Positions 1-8,409 of a DNA stretch of 64,000 nucleotides are shown one piece after another (the stretch's first letter is position 1; every line of letters starts with the position of its first letter). A program made the translations under genes and the position numbers. A model generated the notes under the pieces. The model searched no databases. It was not told where the DNA came from and saw only the letters and a list, made by a program, of their open reading frames with translations. This stretch comes from Verrucomicrobiota bacterium (lineage in GTDB: Bacteria; Verrucomicrobiota; Verrucomicrobiia; Verrucomicrobiales; Verrucomicrobiaceae): positions 1 through 64,000 of the forward strand of contig JAFLEI010000001.1 of the NCBI GenBank assembly GCA_017301975.1, written 5' to 3'.

Positions 1-12
1 CACCATTTTTTT

Positions 13-33
13 GAGCCGCTTTTTGAGCGGCTC
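13..33. other. Perfect hairpin just before the first start codon
   Basis: Arms gagccgct (13-20) and agcggctc (26-33) are exact reverse complements around a 5-base loop. The hairpin ends five bases before the ATG at 39. A run of T lies on its 5' side and not its 3' side, so it does not look like a terminator for rightward transcription. It could fold in the leader of the M56 gene and affect translation, or be a small extragenic palindrome. Only the palindrome is seen; a role is inference. Confidence 0.5.
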
Positions 34-38
34 CCACC

Positions 39-2222
39 ATGCAAAGCGTTGTGTTTTCATCGGTTTTCTCTCATGCCACAAACACGCTCCCTGGGCAATT
101 GGGAGGTTTTCAAACACTGCCTAGCACAGCGGTGGTGTGTGTGGCCTGGGCCGTGGACTTGCAACTGCAACGGCGCTCGGCGCGTGCCCGCAGCCTTGTC
201 TGGAGAATCACGATGGCGATGCTGCTGGTGGTGGCGGTCTGGCGTTTAACACCAGAAGCCGCCCTGCCGGTGGCCGTGGTGGAGTGGCGTGTGACGATGC
301 AGGAACTTCCGATGAATGCGGCCCCGCTCGTTCTGCCGGAGATGCCCGCGCTGATTCTGCCGGAGAAAAGCTGGTCGCAGCGTGGGTTGATGTGGCTGGA
401 AAGCTGGGGCCTGAGGCTTTGGCTTGGTGTGGCAGGTGCGCTGCTGCTATGGAAACTGGCACGGGCGTTCGTGGGACTGGTTTGGTTGAGGAAGCACAGC
501 GAGCCAGCGCCGAGGCTGATCGAGCAGCAGGCAGAAAGGGCTGGGGCACCATCCATTATGAAGTGCCGTTTGGCACAGCGGTTGCATTCACCGATGCTGA
601 CAGGCTGGCGCAGGCCTGTGATCTGGCTGCCACAGGAGGCTGCAGGCTGGGACGAGAAACGCATGGACGCTGTGCTGCATCATGAGCTGGCGCATTTCCA
701 ACGTTCGGACGTGTTCTGGAAATGGCTGGCGCAATGTGCTTTGTGTCTCTGGTGGTGGCAGCCGCTGGCATGGCTGGCGCAGCGCCGCCTGCGCTTTGAA
801 ACCGAGCAGGCGGCGGATGATGTGGCGGTATTGGCAAGTGGCGATACGCGTGAATATGCTCGTACACTGGTGGAGATCGCAGCCGGCATTCCCGGTCGGA
901 TGCGGCCTACGGCAGGCGTCACCATGTTTGGGGGGGAGTCCATCCAACAGAGGGTGCGGGAGCTGATGAAGACGAATCAATGGAGAGGGCGCATCGGCAT
1001 CGGCGCGATGAGCTTGATCGCCGTCGTGGCCATCATCCTGGCAGTGCTGGCGGCGACGAAGGTGGAGTTCAAGCCAAAGGCGCCATCGTATCAGAGTGAG
1101 GCGAAACTCGTCGCAGGAACACCTCTCCTAGCGGCTGGGAATTGGCAGGCCCAGCATGCGGATTTTTACGGCACGATCATTGAAACTCTTGAGTCGGCCG
1201 AAATGAAGCGCCGGGCTTTGGAACGAGTCAGAGCTTTGAATCCAAATCTAAAGGACAAGGAAGTCGAGATCCATGCGGCACAGGTCAGGGGCTCGACCGT
1301 GTTTACAGTTCAGGCGGTCAGCACTGACGGGAAATACGCCAAAGTGTTCCTTGATGCGCTGCTGGACGAATTCATCGCCTTCCGGCAATCCGTGCGCGAG
1401 CAGGCGGGCGGTAAAGAACTACATCTCTTTCTTCAAGAAACAGTCAAAATGCAAAAAGTCATGGAGGACCGGAACCGTGAGCTGGCTGAGTTTCGGATGT
1501 TCAACAACATCACGGCCATAACCCATGGCAACGACCTTGCGGCGCAGATGCTGAGCAAGCTTCAATCTCAATTAGAAGAGCAGAAGATGATTCTGGCAGA
1601 TCTAGAACTGGCTTTGAGCAACGTCCCTGCGGCAGTGACGCAAGCCCAAGTCAAAGTCAGCGACGTGCAGCCATCGACTCAGACGGAAAGGGATTACATC
1701 CAAACCCAAAGCGAACTTCGTCGTCTTGAGAATGAGCTGAAGTACCTGCTCGAAACTCACAAGCCTGATAACCTTCAGGTGATTGAAACGAAGGAGAAAG
1801 CCGCCAAAGTACGTTTTCTACTCAACGCACTTGTCGATCCCATCCTGAAAGAAATGAGCCAGAGGGCAGAGAACACCCGGCGGAGGATCACCGTGCTAAA
1901 AAAGGTGATCTTCGAGAAGGAAGCACAAGCACTCGATCTGGGTTCAAAAATCGCCCAGTATTCCAAACTCGAAAGAGCGGCCACTGCTGCCAAAGAAGCT
2001 TTTCAAAAGCTGTTTGAGAAGGCTGAAAAGTTTCAGGAACGGGTCGGCGGCACGGATTTTGTGGCGATCCAAGAACGTGCCACGCCAGACAAAGAAATTG
2101 TGCAAAGCGGCCTTATTCCGGTCTGGAAACTGTGGAAGAGCGAATCCAAACAGGCTGTCGAAGAAACCCCTGTGAAGCCGGTGACCACCCAGAAAAAGGA
2201 GCCGGTTAAAGCAGCGAGCTGA
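39..2222 (+). CDS. M56 (BlaR1-like) membrane metallopeptidase fused to a Wzz-like coiled-coil domain
   Basis: A 727-residue protein in two halves. Residues about 1-310 look like the M56 BlaR1/MecR1 peptidase: hydrophobic segments near 55-70 and 122-140, the zinc motif HELAH at 215-219 and a later EQAAD (Glu256) that fits the third ligand. A further membrane segment lies near 320-339. Residues about 345-440 resemble the periplasmic part of Wzz/GumC chain-length regulators, followed by a long charged, heptad-like coiled coil to about 690 and a Lys-rich tail. M56 proteins normally sense a signal and cleave a BlaI-type repressor; a blaI partner would be expected to the left, outside the window. 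The frame has a stop at 12-14, so the start lies inside the window; the ATG at 39 is the first available. The fusion, not the family assignment, is the odd part. Confidence 0.82.
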   Translation: MQSVVFSSVFSHATNTLPGQLGGFQTLPSTAVVCVAWAVDLQLQRRSARARSLVWRITMAMLLVVAVWRLTPEAALPVAVVEWRVTMQELPMNAAPLVLPEMPALILPEKSWSQRGLMWLESWGLRLWLGVAGALLLWKLARAFVGLVWLRKHSEPAPRLIEQQAERAGAPSIMKCRLAQRLHSPMLTGWRRPVIWLPQEAAGWDEKRMDAVLHHELAHFQRSDVFWKWLAQCALCLWWWQPLAWLAQRRLRFETEQAADDVAVLASGDTREYARTLVEIAAGIPGRMRPTAGVTMFGGESIQQRVRELMKTNQWRGRIGIGAMSLIAVVAIILAVLAATKVEFKPKAPSYQSEAKLVAGTPLLAAGNWQAQHADFYGTIIETLESAEMKRRALERVRALNPNLKDKEVEIHAAQVRGSTVFTVQAVSTDGKYAKVFLDALLDEFIAFRQSVREQAGGKELHLFLQETVKMQKVMEDRNRELAEFRMFNNITAITHGNDLAAQMLSKLQSQLEEQKMILADLELALSNVPAAVTQAQVKVSDVQPSTQTERDYIQTQSELRRLENELKYLLETHKPDNLQVIETKEKAAKVRFLLNALVDPILKEMSQRAENTRRRITVLKKVIFEKEAQALDLGSKIAQYSKLERAATAAKEAFQKLFEKAEKFQERVGGTDFVAIQERATPDKEIVQSGLIPVWKLWKSESKQAVEETPVKPVTTQKKEPVKAAS

Positions 2223-2224
2223 TT

Positions 2225-3709
2225 TCAACGGGGCCCCTGGGCGTTGATATGACTGGCATCCTTGTCCCAGCCGGCGGGTGTGCGGCGGTAGTCGGCTTCT
2301 TTGAGTTTCAGTTTGTCGCCAGTCTCACGGTCGAAGGAGTCTTTGGAAAGTTCGGCGGGGGCGGAGTCGCCGGTGGCGGCGGTCCATTCGGTCATGAGCT
2401 TGGCGAGGCGTGCTTTGACGGAGGCGTAGTTGGGATCGTCGATTAGATTGTGAAGCTGGAGGGGATCGGCATCGGTGCGGTAGAGTTCCGCGACGGGGCG
2501 TGGAGTGAGGAAAACGTCCGCCTGCGCGGGGGTGAGCTTTCCGGCATCGCGCACGGCGCGCAGGCTTTGGAAGGAGGGGGAGTGCACGGAGTCTGCGGGG
2601 CCCTGCCATGCGAGGTTTGGGCGTGAGTTGACGATGTAGAGAAAACCCTCCGAGCGCACGGAGCGGCCATGGGCTTCGTAGTCGTGCCAGTTGTGTTCGG
2701 AGAAGGCGTGTTTTCGCGGGGTGGCGGTGGGGTCGGCGAGCACGGGGGCGAAGCTGAGGCCCTGCATGGTGGGTGGCACGGTCGCCCCGGCCAGCGAGAG
2801 AATGGTGGGGGCGATGTCGATGGAGCTGATGAGGCTCTGCGTGGGCGTGCCGGGTTTGGTGATGCCTTTGGGCCAGTGGGCGACAAAGGGTGTCTTCATG
2901 CCGGAGTCATGCAGGCGTGTTTTGGCGCGGGGGAAGGGACGGCCGTTGTCGGCCATGACGAGGATGAGCGTGTCATCCAGAGCGTTCTGATTTTCGAGTT
3001 CTGCGACGACGCGACCGATGAAGTAATCGAAGCGGGTGATCTCGTTGTAGTAGGAGGCGAGGTCATCGCGCGTGGCTGCGTCGTCGTTCAAGTAGGGTGG
3101 CACGATGACCTTGGCTGGATCGTGTTTGGGGCCGTAAAGATTTGCCTCCCAGTCTTTGTCGGCATCCCAGCCGCGATGCGCATCGAGTGAGGCGAACCAG
3201 AAGAAGAATGGTTTGTCCTTGGGTCGCTCCTGCAGCGTCTTCACCCAGGTGGCGTGGCCGCCTTTGTTGCCGGGGGCATTGCCGCTGTCCACGAGGTCGA
3301 AAGGCTGGGGCTGCGGCTGCTCGCCTGCGGCGGGTTTGTCGGAGGTCATGTGGTGCTTGCCCACGAGCGCGGTGTGCCAGCCGGAGTCACGCAGCAGGCG
3401 CGGGAACCATGGCAGATGCGCGGCGATGGGCTGGTGGAGTTCTGAGGCGCGGCCGTTGTTGTGCGGATAGCGGCCGGTGATGATGCTGGAGCGGCTGGGG
3501 CTGCAACTGCTGGCGACGAGGATGGCTTCGTCAAAGCGGCGGCCGTGGGCTGCGAGCTTGTCGATGTTCGGGGTGCGTGCGGCGGTGTTGCCGTAGCAGC
3601 CCAGGTCATCACAGCTCACATCATCGGCGATGAAGAGGATGACGTTGGGCGCTGCGGTGGCGGAGCTGATGAAGAGCAGCAGGCAGGCGAGGACGCGGGG
3701 CAGTGACAT
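2225..3709 (-). CDS. Secreted sulfatase (S1 family, type I)
   Basis: About 494 residues starting at MSLPRVLACLL, chosen over an upstream in-frame start because it begins a clear signal peptide cut near SSATA. The mature protein opens with the metal-binding NVILFIADD and carries CSPSRSSIITGRYP, with Cys69 as the residue converted to formylglycine (C-x-P-S-R). Such enzymes hydrolyse sulfate esters or sulfamates of polysaccharides in the periplasm or outside the cell. The overall length and the N-terminal layout suit the heparan-N-sulfatase-like subgroup, but substrate cannot be read from the sequence. It follows a second sulfatase by 34 bases on the same strand, so the two are probably one operon. 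An anaerobic or aerobic formylglycine-generating enzyme must be encoded elsewhere. Confidence 0.93.
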   Translation of the reverse strand: MSLPRVLACLLLFISSATAAPNVILFIADDVSCDDLGCYGNTAARTPNIDKLAAHGRRFDEAILVASSCSPSRSSIITGRYPHNNGRASELHQPIAAHLPWFPRLLRDSGWHTALVGKHHMTSDKPAAGEQPQPQPFDLVDSGNAPGNKGGHATWVKTLQERPKDKPFFFWFASLDAHRGWDADKDWEANLYGPKHDPAKVIVPPYLNDDAATRDDLASYYNEITRFDYFIGRVVAELENQNALDDTLILVMADNGRPFPRAKTRLHDSGMKTPFVAHWPKGITKPGTPTQSLISSIDIAPTILSLAGATVPPTMQGLSFAPVLADPTATPRKHAFSEHNWHDYEAHGRSVRSEGFLYIVNSRPNLAWQGPADSVHSPSFQSLRAVRDAGKLTPAQADVFLTPRPVAELYRTDADPLQLHNLIDDPNYASVKARLAKLMTEWTAATGDSAPAELSKDSFDRETGDKLKLKEADYRRTPAGWDKDASHINAQGPR

Positions 3710-3743
3710 GGCGGGGGAAAGATGGAGTGAGGGAGGGCTGCGG

Positions 3744-5651
3744 CTACTTCTTCCCTTTTTTCTTCGCCTTCTTGTTGGCAGCCGGCGCTTCCTCATCATC
3801 CGCAGTCTTCTCGCCTTTCAGGTCGGCGAGCAGGCGGGACACGTAGCCATTGAAGCGGCCGTCGGGGGATTCGCCTTTGGCGGGCAGGGCCTTGATCTGT
3901 TCGGCGATGGGCCTGGCCTTGTCGCCGAGATCGCCGATGGCATTGAGGGCGCTCAGGGAGGTGAAGACATCGTGCTGGCTCCAGTTGGCGAGGCCTGCGA
4001 GGGCGGGCAGGGCGGCGGCGCGTTCGGAGTCGCTGCCGTATTTGGCGAGCGCCCAGTTCGCCACCACCTGTACGTAGGTGGAGCTGTCTTTGGCGGCCTG
4101 GGTGATTTCATCGTGGGCGGCGCTAACGCCATCGGCACCACGCATGAGGATGCCCATGGCGGACCAGTAACGGAGGGCGCTGTCTTTATCGGCAAATCCG
4201 GCTTTGAGATCGGCCATGGCGTCAGGCTTCATGGAGGAGGCTGCGCCTGCGGCTTTCAGGATGCGGGCGAGGGGATACATCGAGTCATCATGCGCCATGT
4301 CGTAGGGCGTGGTGCCTTCGGCACGGTGGTGCATCTCGCCTTCGGCGACCATGCCGGCGTCGCGGATTTTCAGTGCGAGATTTTCCTGTGCGGCGCGCAT
4401 CTTGGCGAGTGTCGCTGCGTGCTCGGGCTGGGCGGCGAGGTTGTGGACTTCGTCGGGGTCGCTTTGCAGGTCGTAGAGTTCTTCGGGGTCCTTCGGTGTC
4501 TTCCAGAAGATGGACTGTTCAGGGGGGAGCTTGCCCGCGTCATACATCTCCCGCCACACACGGGTGCTGGGTGTTTCAAACTGGTAGTTCACATGCTGGC
4601 CCTGGGAGAGGTGAGGCATGTAGTTGCGCAGATAGACGAAGCGTCCGTCTGTGACGCTGCGCACACAGTCGTAGCGTTCATCCATGCGGCCACGGAAGCC
4701 ATAGACGAAGGGCTGCATCTCGGTTTGAAATTTTCCGGCGAAGGCATGGCCCTGCATCCACTCTGGTGGCTGGACGCCGATGAGGCTGAGCAGCGTGGGG
4801 GCGAGATCGACAAAGCTGACGAGACGGTCTGACTTCACGCCTGCGCCGTATTCTTTTGGCGCGAGGTGTTTCCAGTTGGGCGGGAAATAAACGATCATGG
4901 GCACCTGCAGGCCGGAGTTGCAGGGCCAGCGCTTGTTGCGTGGCATGCCGCTGCCGTGGTCGGCGTAGTAGAAGACGATGGTGTCTGCCGCGAGGCCTGC
5001 GGCTTCGAGTTCCTTCAAGCGCCTGCCTGCGGAGGCATCAGCCAGGGTGACTTGATCATAGTACTGCGCCCAGTCCTGGCGCACTTCGGGGGTGTCGGGA
5101 TGGTAGGCGGGCACGCGGGCTTTGGCCGGATCATGAATGGCCACGTGCGGGCGTTTGCGGATCTGGCTTTCGTGGCTGCACTGCTCGTTGAAAATGGCGA
5201 AGAAGGGTTGGCCGTCCTTGCGGTTTTTCCAATGCGCTTTGCCATTGGATTCATCCCACACGCCTTCGGGTTTTTGCAGGTTGTAGTCCTCCTTGCTGTT
5301 GTTGGTGCAGTAGTAGCCTGCTTCGCGGAGGAACTGCGGATACATCTTCGTGCCCTTCGGCATGGCCACCATGCTGCGCATGTGCTCGCCGCCGGTGGAG
5401 GGGGAGTACATGCCTGCGATGATGGTGGTGCGTGCAGCGGCGCACACCGGCGCGCAGGACCAGACGTGCTTGAAGAGCATGCCTTTCGCCGCCAGCGCAT
5501 CGACGTTTGGCGTGTCGGCATAGGTATCGCCATAGCAGCCCATGTGCGGCCCGTGGTCCTCGCTGGTGAGCCAAAGAATGTTGGGCCGGTCCGCGGCGAA
5601 TGACGAATGCAGAATGACGAATGTCGAAAGGAAGAGGCTGAGAAGCTTCAT
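3744..5651 (-). CDS. Secreted sulfatase with C-terminal HEAT-like region
   Basis: 635 residues with signal peptide MKLLSLFLSTF..FAA. NILWLTSEDHGPHMGCYG provides the N-terminal metal site, and VCAAARTTIIAGMYSP carries the modification site at Cys70 in the variant form C-A-A-A-R, not C-x-P-S-R. The sulfatase core ends near residue 460; the remaining residues are Ala/Leu-rich helical repeats that look HEAT-like, ending in a Lys-rich tail (KKAKKKGKK). It is the upstream gene of the sulfatase pair. Part of its signal peptide is encoded by a dispersed intergenic repeat (see 5597-5623). Confidence 0.92.
   Translation of the reverse strand: MKLLSLFLSTFVILHSSFAADRPNILWLTSEDHGPHMGCYGDTYADTPNVDALAAKGMLFKHVWSCAPVCAAARTTIIAGMYSPSTGGEHMRSMVAMPKGTKMYPQFLREAGYYCTNNSKEDYNLQKPEGVWDESNGKAHWKNRKDGQPFFAIFNEQCSHESQIRKRPHVAIHDPAKARVPAYHPDTPEVRQDWAQYYDQVTLADASAGRRLKELEAAGLAADTIVFYYADHGSGMPRNKRWPCNSGLQVPMIVYFPPNWKHLAPKEYGAGVKSDRLVSFVDLAPTLLSLIGVQPPEWMQGHAFAGKFQTEMQPFVYGFRGRMDERYDCVRSVTDGRFVYLRNYMPHLSQGQHVNYQFETPSTRVWREMYDAGKLPPEQSIFWKTPKDPEELYDLQSDPDEVHNLAAQPEHAATLAKMRAAQENLALKIRDAGMVAEGEMHHRAEGTTPYDMAHDDSMYPLARILKAAGAASSMKPDAMADLKAGFADKDSALRYWSAMGILMRGADGVSAAHDEITQAAKDSSTYVQVVANWALAKYGSDSERAAALPALAGLANWSQHDVFTSLSALNAIGDLGDKARPIAEQIKALPAKGESPDGRFNGYVSRLLADLKGEKTADDEEAPAANKKAKKKGKK
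5597..5623 (-). repeat. ATTCGTCATTCTGCATTC-type dispersed repeat inside a signal-peptide coding region
   Basis: Read on the minus strand this 27-base stretch begins cattcgtcattctgcattc and matches 24 of 27 bases of the intergenic stretch at 34487-34513. Here it lies in frame within the sulfatase gene and encodes FVILHSSF of the signal peptide. The match was seen by direct comparison of the two stretches. Confidence 0.6.
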
Positions 5652-5760
5652 GGGCGGGTGGAACGATGGCAGCAGGAACGATCCTTCAGCAATGATGCAG
5701 GCTCACTGCGAGGAATAAGTTCGACACCGAGGGCAGGAATGACGGATAACCTGATGAATC

Positions 5761-6774
5761 ATGAAAAGTCCTGTGCATCTTGGCTCGCTTTGGATGCTGC
5801 TCGTGCTCTGCGTGCAGCCGGTGTCGAATGGGAAAGATGAGCCTGAATGGAAGATCGTCACGCGCACCCTTGAGCATGCGCCGGATGGCAGTCCCGATTC
5901 GCGCACGAATTTTGGTATTGGTGAATGGGTGGAACTCAAAGTGGAACCGCAAACCATCTCGAATGTGGAGTGGATCATTGGAGGTGATTGCATTGTGAGC
6001 AATCGCTTTGGAAATCCCAGCCTCTTGATATGTGGAGGAGGCGCTGGAAGCCTGTCGCTGTCGGCCAAGGTGCATGACGAGCCTCAAGCAGCCACGTCCC
6101 AGCCCCCTAAAAAACAGTCCAAAAAAAAGTGGCTGCAACTGGACACTGAATTGCAAGGTCTCGAAAAAATTGCAGATCAGCCGTCAGCATTTTCAGCTCA
6201 ATGCAGCGTAATCGATGACGAGGGGCATTTGTATGAGGGACTCCAGGAATTTCAGGGCGAGGAAGTGAGCCGCTACATCCGGCTTCTCAACGACCTCTCG
6301 CGTTTGTCTTACCGTGCGACTGGAACGAGTTCGTGGGTCGCCATCCAATCTAGTGTTTTGGAATCGTCGGCCATGCGGGTCGGATTGTACTTGGACAGCA
6401 CTGCGGACAAAAACAAGCTGGGAAAAGATTTCTGGGATCTGCTGCGCACCTGCACGACCACCCTGAACTGCCAGTACAAGCAATTTGAGGAAGCACGCCG
6501 CAACGCAAACAAGCGCGTTGAAAACGACAAGCCGCCGGCTGTTACTTTGGGCTTGGGCGGTAACGGGCTTGTGGCGCCGACAGGTCCGGCTGCAGTCGCC
6601 GGGGCGTTCGCGCGCGGCCTTCCCAAGCTACGTTTCCTCCTGTATGTGCAGGTTCTCAATGCGCTTCCTGGGACCACCCGGGGGCAGCAGAAGGAAGCGC
6701 TGGGCAGACACGGATTCAGCAAGGATGAAGCAGATTTGCTGCTCAATCCCTTGGAATGCTCTTTCAAGCAATAA
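5761..6774 (+). CDS. Secreted protein of unknown function
   Basis: 337 residues with a signal peptide (MKSPVHLGSLWMLLVLCVQ). No family recognised. Residues about 45-105 look beta-rich, with alternating hydrophobic residues, a GEWVELKVEP stretch and a GGDCIVSN turn, possibly an Ig-like fold. Two acidic and basic helical stretches follow, then a Gly/Ala-rich linker (LGLGGNGLVAPTG) and a C-terminal segment (EALGRHGFSKDEADLLL) resembling a small helical motif. It sits alone between the sulfatases and the DUF1501 gene on the opposite strand from the sulfatases. Gene reality is supported by the signal peptide and the lack of a better frame. Confidence 0.7.
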   Translation: MKSPVHLGSLWMLLVLCVQPVSNGKDEPEWKIVTRTLEHAPDGSPDSRTNFGIGEWVELKVEPQTISNVEWIIGGDCIVSNRFGNPSLLICGGGAGSLSLSAKVHDEPQAATSQPPKKQSKKKWLQLDTELQGLEKIADQPSAFSAQCSVIDDEGHLYEGLQEFQGEEVSRYIRLLNDLSRLSYRATGTSSWVAIQSSVLESSAMRVGLYLDSTADKNKLGKDFWDLLRTCTTTLNCQYKQFEEARRNANKRVENDKPPAVTLGLGGNGLVAPTGPAAVAGAFARGLPKLRFLLYVQVLNALPGTTRGQQKEALGRHGFSKDEADLLLNPLECSFKQ

Positions 6775-6865
6775 GCCTGCATGGAGAAAGCCGCCGCCGG
6801 GATTGTGCTGCGCAACCCGTGCGGATAGACCGCATCGACCCCGGACGATTTCTATGCGTTAATCC

Positions 6866-8299
6866 ATGCGCATGACTCTCCGCCACGAACTCCAGGCCGA
6901 ATACGCCCGCTACCGCACCCGCCGCTGGTTTTTCAAAGACTGCGGCGTGGGTTTGGCGAGCATCGCGGCGATGGATCTGATGTCGCGCACGGCCAGTGCT
7001 GCGGCGCCTGTGAGTCCGCTGGCGCTGAAGAAGCCGCATTATCCTGCGAAGGCGAAGCGGGTGATCTATCTTTTCATGGGTGGGGCACCGAGCCATCTGG
7101 AGCTGTTTGACAACAAGCCGGAGCTTTCGAAGTGGGACGGCAAGCTGCCGCCGCCGGATCTGCTGAAAGGCTATCGTGCGGCGTTCATCAATCCGAACAG
7201 CAAGCTGCTGGGGCCGAAGTTCAAGTTTGCGCGGCATGGCCAGAGTGGCGCGGAACTGAGCGAGTTGCTGCCGCACACGGCGAAGATGGCGGATGATCTC
7301 ACGATTGTGCGGTCGATGAAGACGGACGCCTTCAATCATGCGCCTGGGCAGATATTGATGAGCACGGGCTCGCAGATTTTCGGGCGGCCTAGCTTTGGGG
7401 CGTGGACGCTCTATGGCCTCGGCACGGAGAATCAGGACCTGCCGGGCTATGTGGTGATGCAGAGCGGCCAGAAAGGCCCCAGCGGCGGCATGAGCAACTT
7501 TGGCTGCGGCTTCCTGCCCACGGTGTATCAAGGAGTGCCTTTCCGCAGCAGCGGGGAGCCGGTTTTGTTCTTGAGCAATCCGGAAGGCGTCAATGATGCG
7601 ACACAGCGGGATACACTGGATGTGCTGAAGCAGCTCAACGAGGAGCGGCTCAGCGTGGTGGGGGATCCGGAGATCGCGAGCCGCATCAACAGCTTTGAGC
7701 TGGCCTATCGCATGCAGCAGACGGCGCCGGAGCTGATGGACATCAGCCAGGAGCCCAAGCACATCCTCGACATGTATGGTGCGAAGCCGGGCGAGGCCTC
7801 CTTTGCCAACAACTGCCTGCTCGCGCGTCGCCTCGTGGAAAGCGGCGTGCGCTTTGTGCAGCTCTTCCATGAGGCCTGGGATCATCATGGCGGTCTGGTG
7901 AATGGCTTGAAGACGCAGTGCGGCCTCACGGATCAGCCTTGCGCTGCTTTGCTGCGGGATTTGAAGCAGCGCGGTCTGCTGGAGGACACGCTTGTCATCT
8001 GGGGCGGCGAGTTTGGCCGCACGCCGATGGTTCAGGGTGGCAACGACGGGCGCGACCACCACCCGAACTGCTTCAGCATGTGGTTTGCCGGCGGTGGCAT
8101 GAAGCCCGGCCTCACCCTGGGCCAGAGCGATGAGTTTGGGTTCAATGTGACGGAAGACCCGGTGCATGTGCATGATCTGCATGCCACGCTGCTGCACGTG
8201 CTGGGGTTTGAGCACACGAAGCTCAATCAGCGCTTCCAGGGCCTGGATATGAGGCTTACGGGAGTGGCTGGGGAGCTGGTGACGAAGATGCTGGCGTGA
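6866..8299 (+). CDS. DUF1501 family protein (Tat-exported)
   Basis: 477 residues. The N-terminus has a twin-arginine-like signal, [20 protein letters not shown], and the core has the family's hallmarks: [40 protein letters not shown] and [19 protein letters not shown]1501 proteins are related in fold to alkaline phosphatase/sulfatase enzymes and are abundant in Planctomycetes and Verrucomicrobia, normally paired with a DUF1553/DUF1549 cytochrome-type protein. That partner is absent here. Function is not established; export and a role linked to the nearby sulfatases are inference. Confidence 0.93.
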   Translation: MRMTLRHELQAEYARYRTRRWFFKDCGVGLASIAAMDLMSRTASAAAPVSPLALKKPHYPAKAKRVIYLFMGGAPSHLELFDNKPELSKWDGKLPPPDLLKGYRAAFINPNSKLLGPKFKFARHGQSGAELSELLPHTAKMADDLTIVRSMKTDAFNHAPGQILMSTGSQIFGRPSFGAWTLYGLGTENQDLPGYVVMQSGQKGPSGGMSNFGCGFLPTVYQGVPFRSSGEPVLFLSNPEGVNDATQRDTLDVLKQLNEERLSVVGDPEIASRINSFELAYRMQQTAPELMDISQEPKHILDMYGAKPGEASFANNCLLARRLVESGVRFVQLFHEAWDHHGGLVNGLKTQCGLTDQPCAALLRDLKQRGLLEDTLVIWGGEFGRTPMVQGGNDGRDHHPNCFSMWFAGGGMKPGLTLGQSDEFGFNVTEDPVHVHDLHATLLHVLGFEHTKLNQRFQGLDMRLTGVAGELVTKMLA

Positions 8300-8300
8300 A

Positions 8301-8409
8301 ATCGGAGGTCGGTCTTCAGGCTGATTAGATCGAGGTGTTTGGCCTTCGATCTACCAGACGAAGGCGGGACGCCTCGATCCGCTGACAGCCGGGACGGCTA
8401 TCCTCCGAT
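8301..8409. repeat. Nested inverted-repeat element between convergent genes
   Basis: Outer arms atcggagg (8301-8308) and cctccgat (8402-8409) are exact complements. Inside are three smaller hairpins: tagatcgagg with ccttcgatcta (8326-8353), aggcg-gga-cgcct (8362-8374) and agccg-gga-cggct (8387-8399). The right half read in reverse complement also resembles the left half, so the whole is one large imperfect palindrome. It fills the gap between two convergent genes and could end transcription both ways. No T-run follows any stem. Confidence 0.6.

Noticed and set aside
6764..8215. Minus-strand open frame of 483 codons opposite DUF1501
   Set aside because: Arg/His-rich shadow of a strongly conserved gene.
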